Positions 17,885 through 27,241 of a stretch of DNA of 64,000 nt are shown here, in pieces. The position numbers and the translations under genes are program-made. The stretch spans positions 62,001 to 126,000 of the forward strand of contig NZ_JACC01000001.1 in the NCBI RefSeq assembly GCF_000520955.1, written 5' to 3'. The notes beneath the pieces were generated by a model. It was not told the origin of the DNA, ran no database searches, and saw only the letters and a program-made list of their open reading frames with translations. Each line of letters starts with the position of its first letter. Position 1 is the first letter of the stretch. Origin of the DNA: Aquimarina pacifica. Lineage in GTDB: Bacteria; Bacteroidota; Bacteroidia; Flavobacteriales; Flavobacteriaceae.

Positions 17885-19978
17885 TTAAAGACCTTGTGCC
17901 TGAATTGCTGTAATAATAACTGTATTATACACATCATCCACAGTGCACCCTCTACTTAAGTCATTTACGGGTTTATTCAACCCTTGAAGCATCGGACCAA
18001 TTGCCAAAGCACCGGTTTCTCTCTGTACAGCTTTATAGGTATTATTACCTGTATTGAGATCCGGAAATATCAATACACTTGCCTGTCCTGCAACTTCAGA
18101 ATCTGGAAGTTTACTTTTACCTACCCGCATATCAACGGCTGCATCATATTGTATTGGGCCTTCTATTTTTAGTTCTGGATGGCTTTCTTTGACAATTGCT
18201 GTGGCTTCTCTAACCACCTCTACATCTTCGCCTTTTCCTGAAGTACCCGATGAGTATGATAGCATTGCCACTTTAGGTTCTATACCAAATGCCAAAGCCG
18301 ATTCTGAAGAAGAAATTGCTATTTCGGCCAATTGCTTTGCATCGGGATTGGGATTTATAGCACAATCTCCAAAAACAGAAACTCGATCCTCTAAGCACAT
18401 AAAAAACACCGATGAGACAACTTTTACACCCGGTTTCGTTTTAATAAATTGTAATGCGGGGCGAATAGTATGTTGTGTTGTATGAATTGCTCCAGAAACC
18501 ATTCCGTCGGCATGTCCTTTATAAATCATCATAGTACCAAAATAAGATACATCCGCCATCATATCTCTGGCCATATCCATATTTACGTTTTTATGTTTCC
18601 TTAATTCATAAAAAGTCGTAACATATTCTTCATAAAAGGGAGATTTTGTAGGAAAGACAATATTCACTTTTTTAAAGTCAATTACAATATCAAGTGTTAC
18701 CGCTTTATTCTTTATGATTTTTTCGTCTCCGATTAAAGTAATATCGACAACACCAGATTCTAGTAACCTAGAAGTTGCTTTTAAAATCCTTTCATCTTCA
18801 CCCTCTGGCAAAACGATATGCTTTTTATGCTGTAATGCTCTTCGCAAAAGATTATATTGAAACATACTTGGCGTCAGACTATCTGATTCAAAAGTAATCA
18901 AAGAATCTATTAACTTATCTTGGTCCACATGCTTCTCGAACACACTAATTGATGTATTAATTTTTTGTTCATTATCTGCATAGATTTTAGATTTGATAGC
19001 ACCTATTCTATTGGTAACAGAAAATGTACCTTGAGGCACAGAAACAATTGGCACTGAAGGTGAAACTCCTTCTACTAATCGCAAAATAGAATTTTCTGGG
19101 ATAAGTCCTCCGGTTAAGATAATCCCCGAAATTTTAGGATAATTATCAGATAAATTTGCTTGTAATGCTCCTAGAATAATGTCTGCCCTATCTCCAGGGG
19201 TAATCACCAAACTATTCTCTTTTAAATGCGTCAAGTAATTTCTTAACTGCATAGCTCCTACACCAAAACTATCTGTTTGATTATTCACAAATTCTTTTCC
19301 GAATAAAACCTTACCATCTAACTCTTTAACTATTTCTTTCAATGTTGGAAGAATAAGTGATTTAATTTCTGGTATTATTATTTGTTCTACTGGAGTGTCA
19401 AAATCTTCTTCTAATTGAGCCTTTAATTGCAAATCATAACCGTTTGCTATTTTATTCGCAACTACTGCAACTACTTCGACGTCTTTGGATATAAAAGTAT
19501 CGTGGGCCAATTTAAGATTACCTGCCACCTCTTCTAATGTCTTGTCCTTACCACTAGCTACAATTATAGAAGGAATACCTAAGTTTTTGGCAATAATAAC
19601 ATTTATATCAAACTCTATAATACTGCCTTCATCAGAAAAATCAGTTCCTTCTACCAGAATAAAATCAAACTTTTCTTCTAGGTACTTATATTTTTCAATA
19701 ATACCATCAATGACCTCATTTGGCTTACCTTGATTATACTTCTGTAAAACCTCACTTCTAGTAAACGCATATGTATTCTTGAAATTAATATCTAATTCGA
19801 AATGTGAAACAACCGTATTAATATGATTATCTATTTCATTATCAGGAAGATCATCAATAATAGGCCTAAAATACCCCACTTTTGCAACTTTACCTAAAAG
19901 CATACGCATTAAACCTAAAACAACAATAGATTTACCACTATTAGGTTCTATAGTAGCAATATAAACAGCTTTACTCAT
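17885..19978 (-). CDS. pta: Phosphate acetyltransferase, long form
   Basis: A protein of 697 residues, the long Pta architecture. The N-terminal part (1-220) is a dethiobiotin-synthetase-like P-loop fold (YIATIEPNSGKSIVVLGLMR). Residues about 215-350 form the DRTGG domain. The catalytic PTA_PTB domain lies at about 375-695, with LPEGEDERILKA, MVSGAIHTT, FGDCAINPNP, VAMLSYSSGTSGKG, GPIQYDAAVD and ANVLIFPDL-like VLIFPDLNTGN. It exchanges acetyl-CoA and phosphate with acetyl phosphate and CoA. Its stop is 57 bases before ackA. No clear promoter box is visible directly upstream. Confidence 0.95.
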   Translation of the reverse strand: MSKAVYIATIEPNSGKSIVVLGLMRMLLGKVAKVGYFRPIIDDLPDNEIDNHINTVVSHFELDINFKNTYAFTRSEVLQKYNQGKPNEVIDGIIEKYKYLEEKFDFILVEGTDFSDEGSIIEFDINVIIAKNLGIPSIIVASGKDKTLEEVAGNLKLAHDTFISKDVEVVAVVANKIANGYDLQLKAQLEEDFDTPVEQIIIPEIKSLILPTLKEIVKELDGKVLFGKEFVNNQTDSFGVGAMQLRNYLTHLKENSLVITPGDRADIILGALQANLSDNYPKISGIILTGGLIPENSILRLVEGVSPSVPIVSVPQGTFSVTNRIGAIKSKIYADNEQKINTSISVFEKHVDQDKLIDSLITFESDSLTPSMFQYNLLRRALQHKKHIVLPEGEDERILKATSRLLESGVVDITLIGDEKIIKNKAVTLDIVIDFKKVNIVFPTKSPFYEEYVTTFYELRKHKNVNMDMARDMMADVSYFGTMMIYKGHADGMVSGAIHTTQHTIRPALQFIKTKPGVKVVSSVFFMCLEDRVSVFGDCAINPNPDAKQLAEIAISSSESALAFGIEPKVAMLSYSSGTSGKGEDVEVVREATAIVKESHPELKIEGPIQYDAAVDMRVGKSKLPDSEVAGQASVLIFPDLNTGNNTYKAVQRETGALAIGPMLQGLNKPVNDLSRGCTVDDVYNTVIITAIQAQGL

Positions 19979-20118
19979 GTATTAAAAACTTGGTGTGTAA
20001 CGATTGACTAATGTACTAAATTAACATAGAAGCGTAATTAAAATAATATTTAAAAACGATCCTTTTATTTAATTAAATTTATGATTATTGGAATAAATTT
20101 TTCATCCCTTTCCTCTAA

Positions 20119-20157
20119 AAAAATATCCATTCGGTTTACATTTTTGAATGGATATTT
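20119..20157 (-). terminator. Rho-independent terminator
   Basis: Arms AAATATCCATTC and GAATGGATATTT with a 13-base loop and a minus-strand T7 tract, downstream of the lysine-rich exported protein. Confidence 0.65.
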
Positions 20158-20180
20158 TCTTATTTCAAAAAGCACTACTA

Positions 20181-20705
20181 CTAGTGCTTTTCTGAATAAA
20201 CTTTGTCTAAAGCTTCTTTTCCTTTCTTTGCTTTCTGTTTTCCTTTTTTAACAGACTCTTCTAAATCATTTACTTGCTTTTCTGCTTTTGCAATTTTTGC
20301 TTCTTTTTGCGCTATCTGCTCTTGTGTTAATCTAGCTTGTCCTTCCTTTCCTTCTTTTGCTATGGCTAACCTCTCTTTTGCTTCCTTAATTTTTTCGCGC
20401 CCCATCTTTACTTTATCTTCTCCTTTTTCAAACTTGGTCACATGCAACTTGGTCTTTTTCTTAACTTGTTCTACTTTGGCCTCTCCCAATTCTTTGCCTT
20501 TTAAACCTTCTAATTTTGCCCGTTGTTCTGCTTTATATTTTCGCATATCCATAGCCTTATCCTCTACTCCATTCATCTTCTTTTTGCCTTTCTCAGAAGT
20601 ATATTCTTCTTTCTCCTTTGCACTTTTTGATTCTTCTTGAGCACTTATCGTTTGATTCCCTAAAACTAGAATTACAATAATTACTAAATATTTTATATGT
20701 TTCAT
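20181..20705 (-). CDS. Lysine-rich exported coiled-coil protein
   Basis: The 174-residue product begins with a signal peptide (MKHIKYLVIIVILVLGNQTISAQ). The mature part is nearly all Lys, Glu, Ala, Gln and Gly, with long heptad-like helices (KVKMGREKIKEAKERLAIAKEG, shortened here; then QEQIAQKEAKIAKAEKQVNDL). There are no cysteines or catalytic motifs. It is likely a periplasmic helical rod. I do not recognise a family; resemblance to histone H1-like or apolipoprotein repeats would be by composition only. A small coiled-coil lipoprotein gene precedes it by 51 bases in the same direction, so the two are probably one unit. Confidence 0.65.
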   Translation of the reverse strand: MKHIKYLVIIVILVLGNQTISAQEESKSAKEKEEYTSEKGKKKMNGVEDKAMDMRKYKAEQRAKLEGLKGKELGEAKVEQVKKKTKLHVTKFEKGEDKVKMGREKIKEAKERLAIAKEGKEGQARLTQEQIAQKEAKIAKAEKQVNDLEESVKKGKQKAKKGKEALDKVYSEKH

Positions 20706-20756
20706 TTTTCACAATTTTAATTAATGAAATTTCTAAAGATACTTTTTAGAAATGTT

Positions 20757-20960
20757 CTAAATACTGTCTAAATCCTCTAAGGATGCCTCTAGCTCTTTAA
20801 CTTTTGCATCGACATCTTCAGAAATTTGGTCTAATTCTGTCTCAATAGCTTCTATTTTTTCTACTATCACTTTTGTTTCTTCTTCCTCCTTCTTAAGATC
20901 TTTACAAGAAGTAATTCCTATAAGAAACAACAAAAAAATTAATTTAATACATATTTTCAT
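20757..20960 (-). CDS. Small coiled-coil lipoprotein
   Basis: Sixty-seven residues: a lipoprotein signal with lipobox ITSC (Cys19 lipidated), then a highly acidic helix (KKEEEETKVIVEKIEAIETEL...) with heptad spacing to the end. It resembles in design the small Lpp-type helical lipoproteins, but lacks the C-terminal Lys/Arg that tethers Lpp to peptidoglycan. The downstream partner is a very basic helical periplasmic protein, so the acidic and basic helices could pair; this is inference from charge and linkage only. Confidence 0.6.
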   Translation of the reverse strand: MKICIKLIFLLFLIGITSCKDLKKEEEETKVIVEKIEAIETELDQISEDVDAKVKELEASLEDLDSI

Positions 20961-21137
20961 TTGTGTATAATGTTAGTTGACACGATTTTTAAATATACAT
21001 TATTTTTTGCCTTTTAAAAAGTAATAACAGTCACAAAAAGTATCATTCAACAAAATAAGGTTAACGAACAAAAACCAAAATTGTTTCTTCAAACTCACTT
21101 AGAGTATCACTTTTTTATGAAGATAAAATCGTTCTAG

Positions 21138-21168
21138 TTTGTAACCTCTATTCAATATAGTATCTTTA
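21138..21168 (+). promoter_or_regulatory. Promoter of pheT
   Basis: TTTG, exactly 19 bases, TATCTTTA: one base from consensus at the last position, 25 bases before the pheT ATG. Confidence 0.65.
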
Positions 21169-21193
21169 CCGCCTGAATTTATAAAGAGCACAA

Positions 21194-23620
21194 ATGAAGA
21201 TTTCATACAACTGGTTAAAACAATTTATTAACCTTGATTGGGATGCCGAAAAAACTGGTGAGCTACTTACCGACTTAGGGCTTGAAGTTGAAGGGATTGA
21301 GTCATATCAAAGTATTAAAGGTGGATTAGAAGGAGTCATTGTTGGTCAGGTTCTTAGCTGTACCAAACATCCGAATGCCGATAAATTAAATGTAACCAAA
21401 GTAGATATTGGTCTTGGAGATCCGGTTCAGATTGTTTGTGGAGCTCCTAATGTAGCTTCTGGGCAAAAAGTTCCTGTCGCTACAATAGGAACAAAGTTGT
21501 ATGATAAAGATGGAAATGAGTGGACTATAAAAAAAGGGAAAATTAGAGGAGAAGAAAGTCATGGTATGATCTGTGCTGAAGATGAATTAGGTCTCGGGAA
21601 TGGTCATGATGGTATTATGGTGTTGAATGCAGATGTGGCCGTAGGAAAAAATGTTTCTGATATATTTGATATTGAAAATGACCATGTCTTCGAAATTGGG
21701 TTAACCCCGAACAGAGCAGATGCAATGAGTCACTGGGGTACAGCACGCGATCTAAAAGCTGGCTTACAACAAAAAGACCGGAACATAGAACTTATAACCC
21801 CTTCGGTAAGTAATTTTAGAGTAGAAAACAGATTAAATAAAATTGACATATCAGTAGAAAATAGTGATTTGGCTCCTAGATATTGTGGTTTAACAATTTC
21901 TGATATCAAAATTGCAGAATCTCCCTCATGGCTTCAACATAGACTAAAAGCGATAGGAATAACTCCAAAAAACAATGTTGTTGATGTTACAAACTATGTC
22001 CTCCATGAATTGGGTCAGCCTCTGCATGCTTTTGATATGCAACAAATAGAGGGAAATAAAATAGAAGTAAAAACCCTATCCAGTGGCACTAAATTTACCA
22101 CTCTTGATGAAACAGAACGCGAATTACATCAGGATGATTTAATGATCTGTGATGCAGTAAAACCCCTCTGTATTGCCGGAGTATTTGGAGGGTTAAATTC
22201 TGGAGTCTCAGAAAAAACCACTTCTATATTTCTAGAAAGTGCTTATTTTAATCCTGTAAGTATCCGTAAAACAGCCAAAAGACATAACTTAAATACTGAT
22301 GCTTCTTTTAGATTTGAGAGAGGTATTGATCCTAACATAACAGAATACGCATTAAAAAGAGCGGCTTTATTAATACAAGAAATTGCTGGCGGTAATATTT
22401 CTAGCGAAATTACAGATCTATACCCAAAGAAAATCGAAGACTTTCAAGTATTTCTATCTTTCGAAAATGCTACTAAGCTAATTGGCGAAGAACTTCCGCA
22501 AGAAACCATAAAACGTATTCTGGCTTCTCTTGATATTAAGGTAAATAGTGTGACCGAAACAGGAATAGGACTCACAATTCCTTCATATAGAAATGATGTA
22601 CAGCGAGAGGCTGATGTTATAGAAGAGGTACTCAGAGTATATGGATATAATAATATTGGTTTTACCCAAAAACTAAATGCATCAATCGCTAATATTGATA
22701 AATTCTCTGATCATACTTTACAAAATACAATATCTAATCAATTGGTTGGACAAGGGTTTAATGAAACAATGACTAATTCTCTGACCACAGCCAACTATAT
22801 TGATTTAAGCGAGCAACTAGATATAAAAAATAATATAGAAATGCTTAATCCTCTTAGTAATGATTTAGCTGTTTTAAGACAATCAATGTTATTTTCGGGA
22901 TTAGAAACGATATCCTACAATATCAATAGAAAAAGAACGGATCTCAAACTTTATGAATTCGGAAAAACATATCATAACTATACAAAAGAAAGAATAGAAA
23001 ACAAACACCTTAGCCTAATTGTCTCGGGTAATAACCATCAAGAAAGTTGGCTAGAGCGTCAAAAAAATAGTGACTTCTTCTACATAAAAGGTATTGTATT
23101 ATCAATATTAGAACGTCTAGGGTTAAATAAAACACAGACGGCACCTACAAAAAATGATTTGTTTTCTGAAGGAGTTTCATTGCGAATCGGGAAAACTAAT
23201 ATAGTAGATTTCGGGATCGTAAAAAAAAGTGTCTTAAAACACTTTTCTATCACTCAAGAAGTATTATACGCTGACTTTAACTGGGATGCTGTAATAGAGT
23301 TTGCAAAACGTAACAAAGTGAAGTTTTCTGAAATACCAAAATTCCCGGAAGTAAGGCGAGATTTTGCTCTTTTATTAGACGATTCTATAAAATTCGAAGA
23401 AATTCATACAATAGCTAAGCAAACAGAAAAACAACTTCTAAAAAATGTCAATCTCTTTGACGTATATCAAGGTGATAACTTACCTAAAGGTAAAAAATCT
23501 TATGCTGTAAGCTTTACTATACAAGACAATAAAAAGACTCTTACAGATAAACAAATCGATAAAATAATGAATAAATTACAGCATAACTTTGAGAATAAAT
23601 TAGGTGCTGAATTAAGGTAA
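21194..23620 (+). CDS. pheT: Phenylalanine-tRNA ligase beta subunit
   Basis: The 808-residue length is normal for bacterial PheT. The order of domains is seen: MKISYNWLKQFI start, tRNA-binding OB fold (about 40-155, VGQVLSCTKHPNADKLNVTKVD), B3/B4 editing domain (about 215-395, GITPKNNVVDVTNYVLHELG), B5 (about 405-480), the inactive synthetase-like core, and the C-terminal FDX-ACB anticodon-binding domain (FPEVRRDFALLL...KSYAVSFTIQD). It forms the alpha2-beta2 enzyme with PheS, charging tRNA-Phe and removing mischarged Tyr. pheS is not adjacent, which is common in this phylum. The promoter at 21138 precedes it. Confidence 0.96.
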   Translation: MKISYNWLKQFINLDWDAEKTGELLTDLGLEVEGIESYQSIKGGLEGVIVGQVLSCTKHPNADKLNVTKVDIGLGDPVQIVCGAPNVASGQKVPVATIGTKLYDKDGNEWTIKKGKIRGEESHGMICAEDELGLGNGHDGIMVLNADVAVGKNVSDIFDIENDHVFEIGLTPNRADAMSHWGTARDLKAGLQQKDRNIELITPSVSNFRVENRLNKIDISVENSDLAPRYCGLTISDIKIAESPSWLQHRLKAIGITPKNNVVDVTNYVLHELGQPLHAFDMQQIEGNKIEVKTLSSGTKFTTLDETERELHQDDLMICDAVKPLCIAGVFGGLNSGVSEKTTSIFLESAYFNPVSIRKTAKRHNLNTDASFRFERGIDPNITEYALKRAALLIQEIAGGNISSEITDLYPKKIEDFQVFLSFENATKLIGEELPQETIKRILASLDIKVNSVTETGIGLTIPSYRNDVQREADVIEEVLRVYGYNNIGFTQKLNASIANIDKFSDHTLQNTISNQLVGQGFNETMTNSLTTANYIDLSEQLDIKNNIEMLNPLSNDLAVLRQSMLFSGLETISYNINRKRTDLKLYEFGKTYHNYTKERIENKHLSLIVSGNNHQESWLERQKNSDFFYIKGIVLSILERLGLNKTQTAPTKNDLFSEGVSLRIGKTNIVDFGIVKKSVLKHFSITQEVLYADFNWDAVIEFAKRNKVKFSEIPKFPEVRRDFALLLDDSIKFEEIHTIAKQTEKQLLKNVNLFDVYQGDNLPKGKKSYAVSFTIQDNKKTLTDKQIDKIMNKLQHNFENKLGAELR

Positions 23621-23999
23621 GGTAGTTAAACCTGAAGTAGAATAAACTATTTTTCAATTTTTAAAGAATTATTAAGAGTCCTATATCCAAATTGATATAG
23701 ATACCTTAAAAAAGGTAGACTTACCCCCTCTAATATTGGAGAGTAAAGAAAAGAAAGAGAGTAACGTTCGAAAAACTTAACACCAATAAACCATGAAATA
23801 AGAAGAATTATCTTAAAAAATCTTTATTAATAATAGAGAATTACTGAATTATAGTACTTTTTAGCTCTATTTCCCTCTAAAACTTGACAATTGTTCGTAG
23901 ATTTATAAAAACAAGGGAAACAGAAAAAAATTTAAATAAAGATTTGGTCAGTGTTATCACAAACCAGATTATCACAGTAATGTGTTGGTTTTACACCTC
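23621..23999. other. Intergenic region with direct repeat near the histidine kinase start
   Basis: About 380 bases without a gene. Near the end, TTATCACA occurs twice (about 23954 and 23971, 17 bases apart), and AAACCA/TGGTTT flank the second copy as an inverted pair. This could be an operator for the following gene, but the evidence is weak. No terminator is obvious after pheT. Confidence 0.35.
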
Positions 24000-25877
24000 A
24001 TGGACTCAATAATTTTTTATCAAATACTAATTTTTTTATTGCAGGGAGTCGTAGTTATTTTCTTGACACTTCTGCTATTCCGATTGCGAACAATGTTTGG
24101 TCTGGGAGTTCTATATACTTCTTTAGGGTTATTTCAGTTTATTCAGGTTTTTCTGGCAAGAAGTATCTATTTTAAAATATCAGATACTATTTCAATCTCT
24201 CCTGGGTCCACTATTTTATTTTCTGCTACCTTATTTACTATATTACTGATTTATGTTAAAGAAGACGCCAGTACCGCAAGAAAGCTTATCTATTCGCTAG
24301 TGATCGCAAATATTGTACTTTGTTTTCTCTTACTAGTTTTTAGACTCAATATTGGAGAAGGTCAAAATTTCACATCCTTTGATGGTTCTACAGAATTCTT
24401 CTATACCAATATATCTGTATTACTAATAGGGGCGCTTATACTTTATATAGATTCACTACTTATCATGTATTTATTTGAGTTTGTTTCAAAACGAACATCC
24501 ATATTGTTTTTTAGAATATTAATTACCATGCTATTAGTATTGAGTTTTGACACTATACTTTTTACATTGATTGCATTTTGGCACCTCGACAATCTAAAAA
24601 ACATTATTTACTCGGGGGTACTATCAAAAGCAGTGATCGTTTTCTTATATAGCATCTTATCTACTATATATTTAAAATATTTTGAGAAGGATAAATTCGA
24701 ACCTAATTACTTAATGTTTAAAGATTTTTTTCAGCCCCTCACTTACAAACAAAAGTTTGAAGTTATAGAGAAGGCAATGCAGCATACAGAAAACAGGTAT
24801 CATACATTAACAAATCTTGTTCCTGTTGGTATTTTTATGACTGGATTAGACGGGAAAACATCTTTTGTAAACCCAAAATGGAGTGCGATTTCGGGATTAT
24901 CGCAAAAAGACGTACTTAAAAACGGATGGTTTAATGCTGTTCACCCCGAAGACAGAAAAAAATTAAAACAAGATTGGCAAAAGTCGGCCTCTAAAAAAGA
25001 AATTTCTCATTCTGAATATAGATTTCTCAAACCCGACGGCACCATAATATGGGTGCTAGGACAAGCAATTCCTGAATACAATGATAACCAACAAATCATC
25101 GGTTATGTAGGCACTGTTACAGACATCACGAATATTAAACTATATGAACAAGAGCTTAGTGAGCTCAAAGAAAAAGCAGAAGAAAGTGATCGATTAAAAT
25201 CTGCTTTTCTTGCCAACATGAGTCATGAGATTAGAACACCTATGAACGGTATAATGGGGCTTGCTGAACTATTAACAGAACCTAATTTAGACAGTAAAGA
25301 TCATCTATTGTATCTTGACCTAATTAAGGAAAGTGGAGAACGCATGCTTAATATTATTAAAGATATTATAGACATCTCAAAAATAGAAGCAAGACAAGTA
25401 AGCATCACCATGAGTGCCGTTGATATAAATAATCAAACAGAATATTTATATAACTTTTTTAAACCTCAAACAGATCAGAAAGGCATTCTACTGTCATACA
25501 AAGACGGGTTAACAGGAGATGATGCACTTATTAATACGGATAAAGAAAAATTCTATGCCATACTAACAAATTTGGTTAAAAACGCAATTAAATACACAAA
25601 TGAAGGCAGTATCGAATTCGGGTATTCCTTAAAGGATGAGACACTATATTTTTATGTAAAAGATACTGGCTTAGGTATAGAAAAAAACCGTCAAAGAGCA
25701 ATTTTTGAACGATTTGTACAAGCCGAAATAGAGGGGCGTTATGCAATTGAAGGCGCCGGTATTGGACTATCTATAGCTAAAGCATATGTAGATATGCTAG
25801 ACGGAAAAATATGGCTAGAAAGCAAAAAAGATAAAGGATCTACATTTCATTTTACAATCCCTTATAATCCTACATAA
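24000..25877 (+). CDS. Membrane PAS sensor histidine kinase
   Basis: A protein of 625 residues. The first about 235 residues carry six or seven hydrophobic helices (starting MDSIIFYQILIFLLQGV) with no large periplasmic loop, so sensing is likely within or near the membrane. A PAS/PAC unit covers about 265-385 (MTGLDGKTSFVNPKWSAISG, YRFLKPDGTIIWV, GYVGTVTDIT). HisKA follows with the phospho-acceptor in SHEIRTPMNG. The ATPase domain has NLVKNAIKYT (N box), VKDTGLGI (G1) and GAGIGLSIAKAYVDML (G2). There is no receiver domain and no adjacent regulator gene, so its partner must be elsewhere. The ATG at 24000 was chosen over an upstream TTG. Confidence 0.9.
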   Translation: MDSIIFYQILIFLLQGVVVIFLTLLLFRLRTMFGLGVLYTSLGLFQFIQVFLARSIYFKISDTISISPGSTILFSATLFTILLIYVKEDASTARKLIYSLVIANIVLCFLLLVFRLNIGEGQNFTSFDGSTEFFYTNISVLLIGALILYIDSLLIMYLFEFVSKRTSILFFRILITMLLVLSFDTILFTLIAFWHLDNLKNIIYSGVLSKAVIVFLYSILSTIYLKYFEKDKFEPNYLMFKDFFQPLTYKQKFEVIEKAMQHTENRYHTLTNLVPVGIFMTGLDGKTSFVNPKWSAISGLSQKDVLKNGWFNAVHPEDRKKLKQDWQKSASKKEISHSEYRFLKPDGTIIWVLGQAIPEYNDNQQIIGYVGTVTDITNIKLYEQELSELKEKAEESDRLKSAFLANMSHEIRTPMNGIMGLAELLTEPNLDSKDHLLYLDLIKESGERMLNIIKDIIDISKIEARQVSITMSAVDINNQTEYLYNFFKPQTDQKGILLSYKDGLTGDDALINTDKEKFYAILTNLVKNAIKYTNEGSIEFGYSLKDETLYFYVKDTGLGIEKNRQRAIFERFVQAEIEGRYAIEGAGIGLSIAKAYVDMLDGKIWLESKKDKGSTFHFTIPYNPT

Positions 25878-25886
25878 AAATACTTT

Positions 25887-27200
25887 TTAAGAGGTTCTTA
25901 TAATTTTTGCTCCTATTGCTCTTAATCTCTCATCAATATTCTCATATCCACGATCAATTTGTTCTATATTATGAATAACAGAAGTACCTTTAGCTCCCAA
26001 TGCCGCTATAAGAAGTGAAATTCCCGCTCTTATATCAGGAGAAACCATTGTTGTCGCTTTTAGGGTAGACTTAAAATCATGTCCTATTATCGTTGCCCTA
26101 TGCGGATCACACAATATTATTTTTGCGCCCATATCAATTAGTTTGTCTACAAAAAACAAACGACTTTCGAACATTTTTTGATGTACCATCACCTCTCCTC
26201 TAGCCTGTGTTGCTACCACCAAAACAATACTTAATAAATCAGGCGTAAAACCCGGCCATGGTGCATCTGCAATGGTCATAAAGGACCCATCTATATAACT
26301 TTCTATTTGATATCCATCAACATGCGCAGGGATATAAATATCATCCCCAACTTTTTCTAAGGTAATTCCTAATTTTCTAAACGTATTAGGAATCACTCCT
26401 AAGTTTTCCCAACTTACATTTTTTATAGTAACCTCACTTTTAGTCATTGCCGCCAAACCTATCCATGATCCTATTTCGATCATATCCGGCAAAATTCTAT
26501 GCTCACACCCTTTTAGTGAATCAACTCCTTCTATTGTTAAAAGATTTGAACCTACTCCGTTAATTTTGGCTCCCATAGAGTTCAGCATTCTACATAACTG
26601 CTGTAAATACGGTTCGCATGCGGCATTGTATATAGTGGTAACTCCTTTAGCAAGGACTGCAGCCATTACGATATTAGCAGTTCCTGTAACAGAAGCTTCG
26701 TCTAACAACATATAGGTCCCTGTCAATCCTTGGGGTGCTTCTACTCCATAAAATCGTTCTTCCTTATTATATCGAAACTCTGCACCCAAATTAATAAACC
26801 CCTCAAAATGAGTATCCAAACGTCTTCTACCTATTTTATCTCCTCCAGGGCGTGGTATATATCCTTTTCCAAATCGAGCCAATAAAGGTCCAACAATCAT
26901 AATAGAACCTCTAAGTCCGCTCCCTTCTATCTTAAACTGCTCACTTTCTAAGTACTCAAGTTTAAGATCATCACTCTTAAAAGTATACGCTCCTTTACCA
27001 ATCTTAGAAACCTTAACTCCTAGGTTTTTAAGTATATCAATAAGTTTATTAACATCACGAATATCGGGTATATTCTTAATTATCACTTCTTCTGGAGTTA
27101 ATAATACTGCGCAAAGAATTTGTAAGGCTTCATTTTTTGCTCCTTGAGGTGTGATTTCCCCTTTTAGCTTATGTCCTCCCTCTATTTGAAAAGTACCCAT
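25887..27200 (-). CDS. murA: UDP-N-acetylglucosamine 1-carboxyvinyltransferase
   Basis: MurA of 437 residues, the first committed enzyme of peptidoglycan synthesis (UDP-GlcNAc plus phosphoenolpyruvate). The inverted alpha/beta barrel motifs are seen: GAKNEALQILCA with the catalytic Lys, LRGSIMIVGPLLARFG, ASVTGTANIVMAA, LPDMIEIGSWIGLAA, and near the end MVSPDIRAGISLLIAALGAKG. The active-site loop reads RPGGDKIGRR: Asp (codon 26838-26840) stands where most MurA enzymes have the Cys alkylated by fosfomycin. It lies 41 bases after the DUF4290 gene and is probably cotranscribed. It converges with the histidine kinase gene, nine bases away. Confidence 0.95.
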   Translation of the reverse strand: MGTFQIEGGHKLKGEITPQGAKNEALQILCAVLLTPEEVIIKNIPDIRDVNKLIDILKNLGVKVSKIGKGAYTFKSDDLKLEYLESEQFKIEGSGLRGSIMIVGPLLARFGKGYIPRPGGDKIGRRRLDTHFEGFINLGAEFRYNKEERFYGVEAPQGLTGTYMLLDEASVTGTANIVMAAVLAKGVTTIYNAACEPYLQQLCRMLNSMGAKINGVGSNLLTIEGVDSLKGCEHRILPDMIEIGSWIGLAAMTKSEVTIKNVSWENLGVIPNTFRKLGITLEKVGDDIYIPAHVDGYQIESYIDGSFMTIADAPWPGFTPDLLSIVLVVATQARGEVMVHQKMFESRLFFVDKLIDMGAKIILCDPHRATIIGHDFKSTLKATTMVSPDIRAGISLLIAALGAKGTSVIHNIEQIDRGYENIDERLRAIGAKIIRTS

Positions 27201-27241
27201 GTAGTTAAAAGAAATTATTGGTTAGTTTATATGGTTATGGT

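Noticed and set aside
18054-18485. 143-codon plus-strand frame inside pta
   Set aside because: Antisense shadow of a clearly conserved enzyme.
20203-20640. 145-codon plus-strand frame antisense to the lysine-rich gene
   Set aside because: Phe/Ser-rich mirror of Lys/Glu codons; the minus-strand frame has a signal peptide and a terminator.
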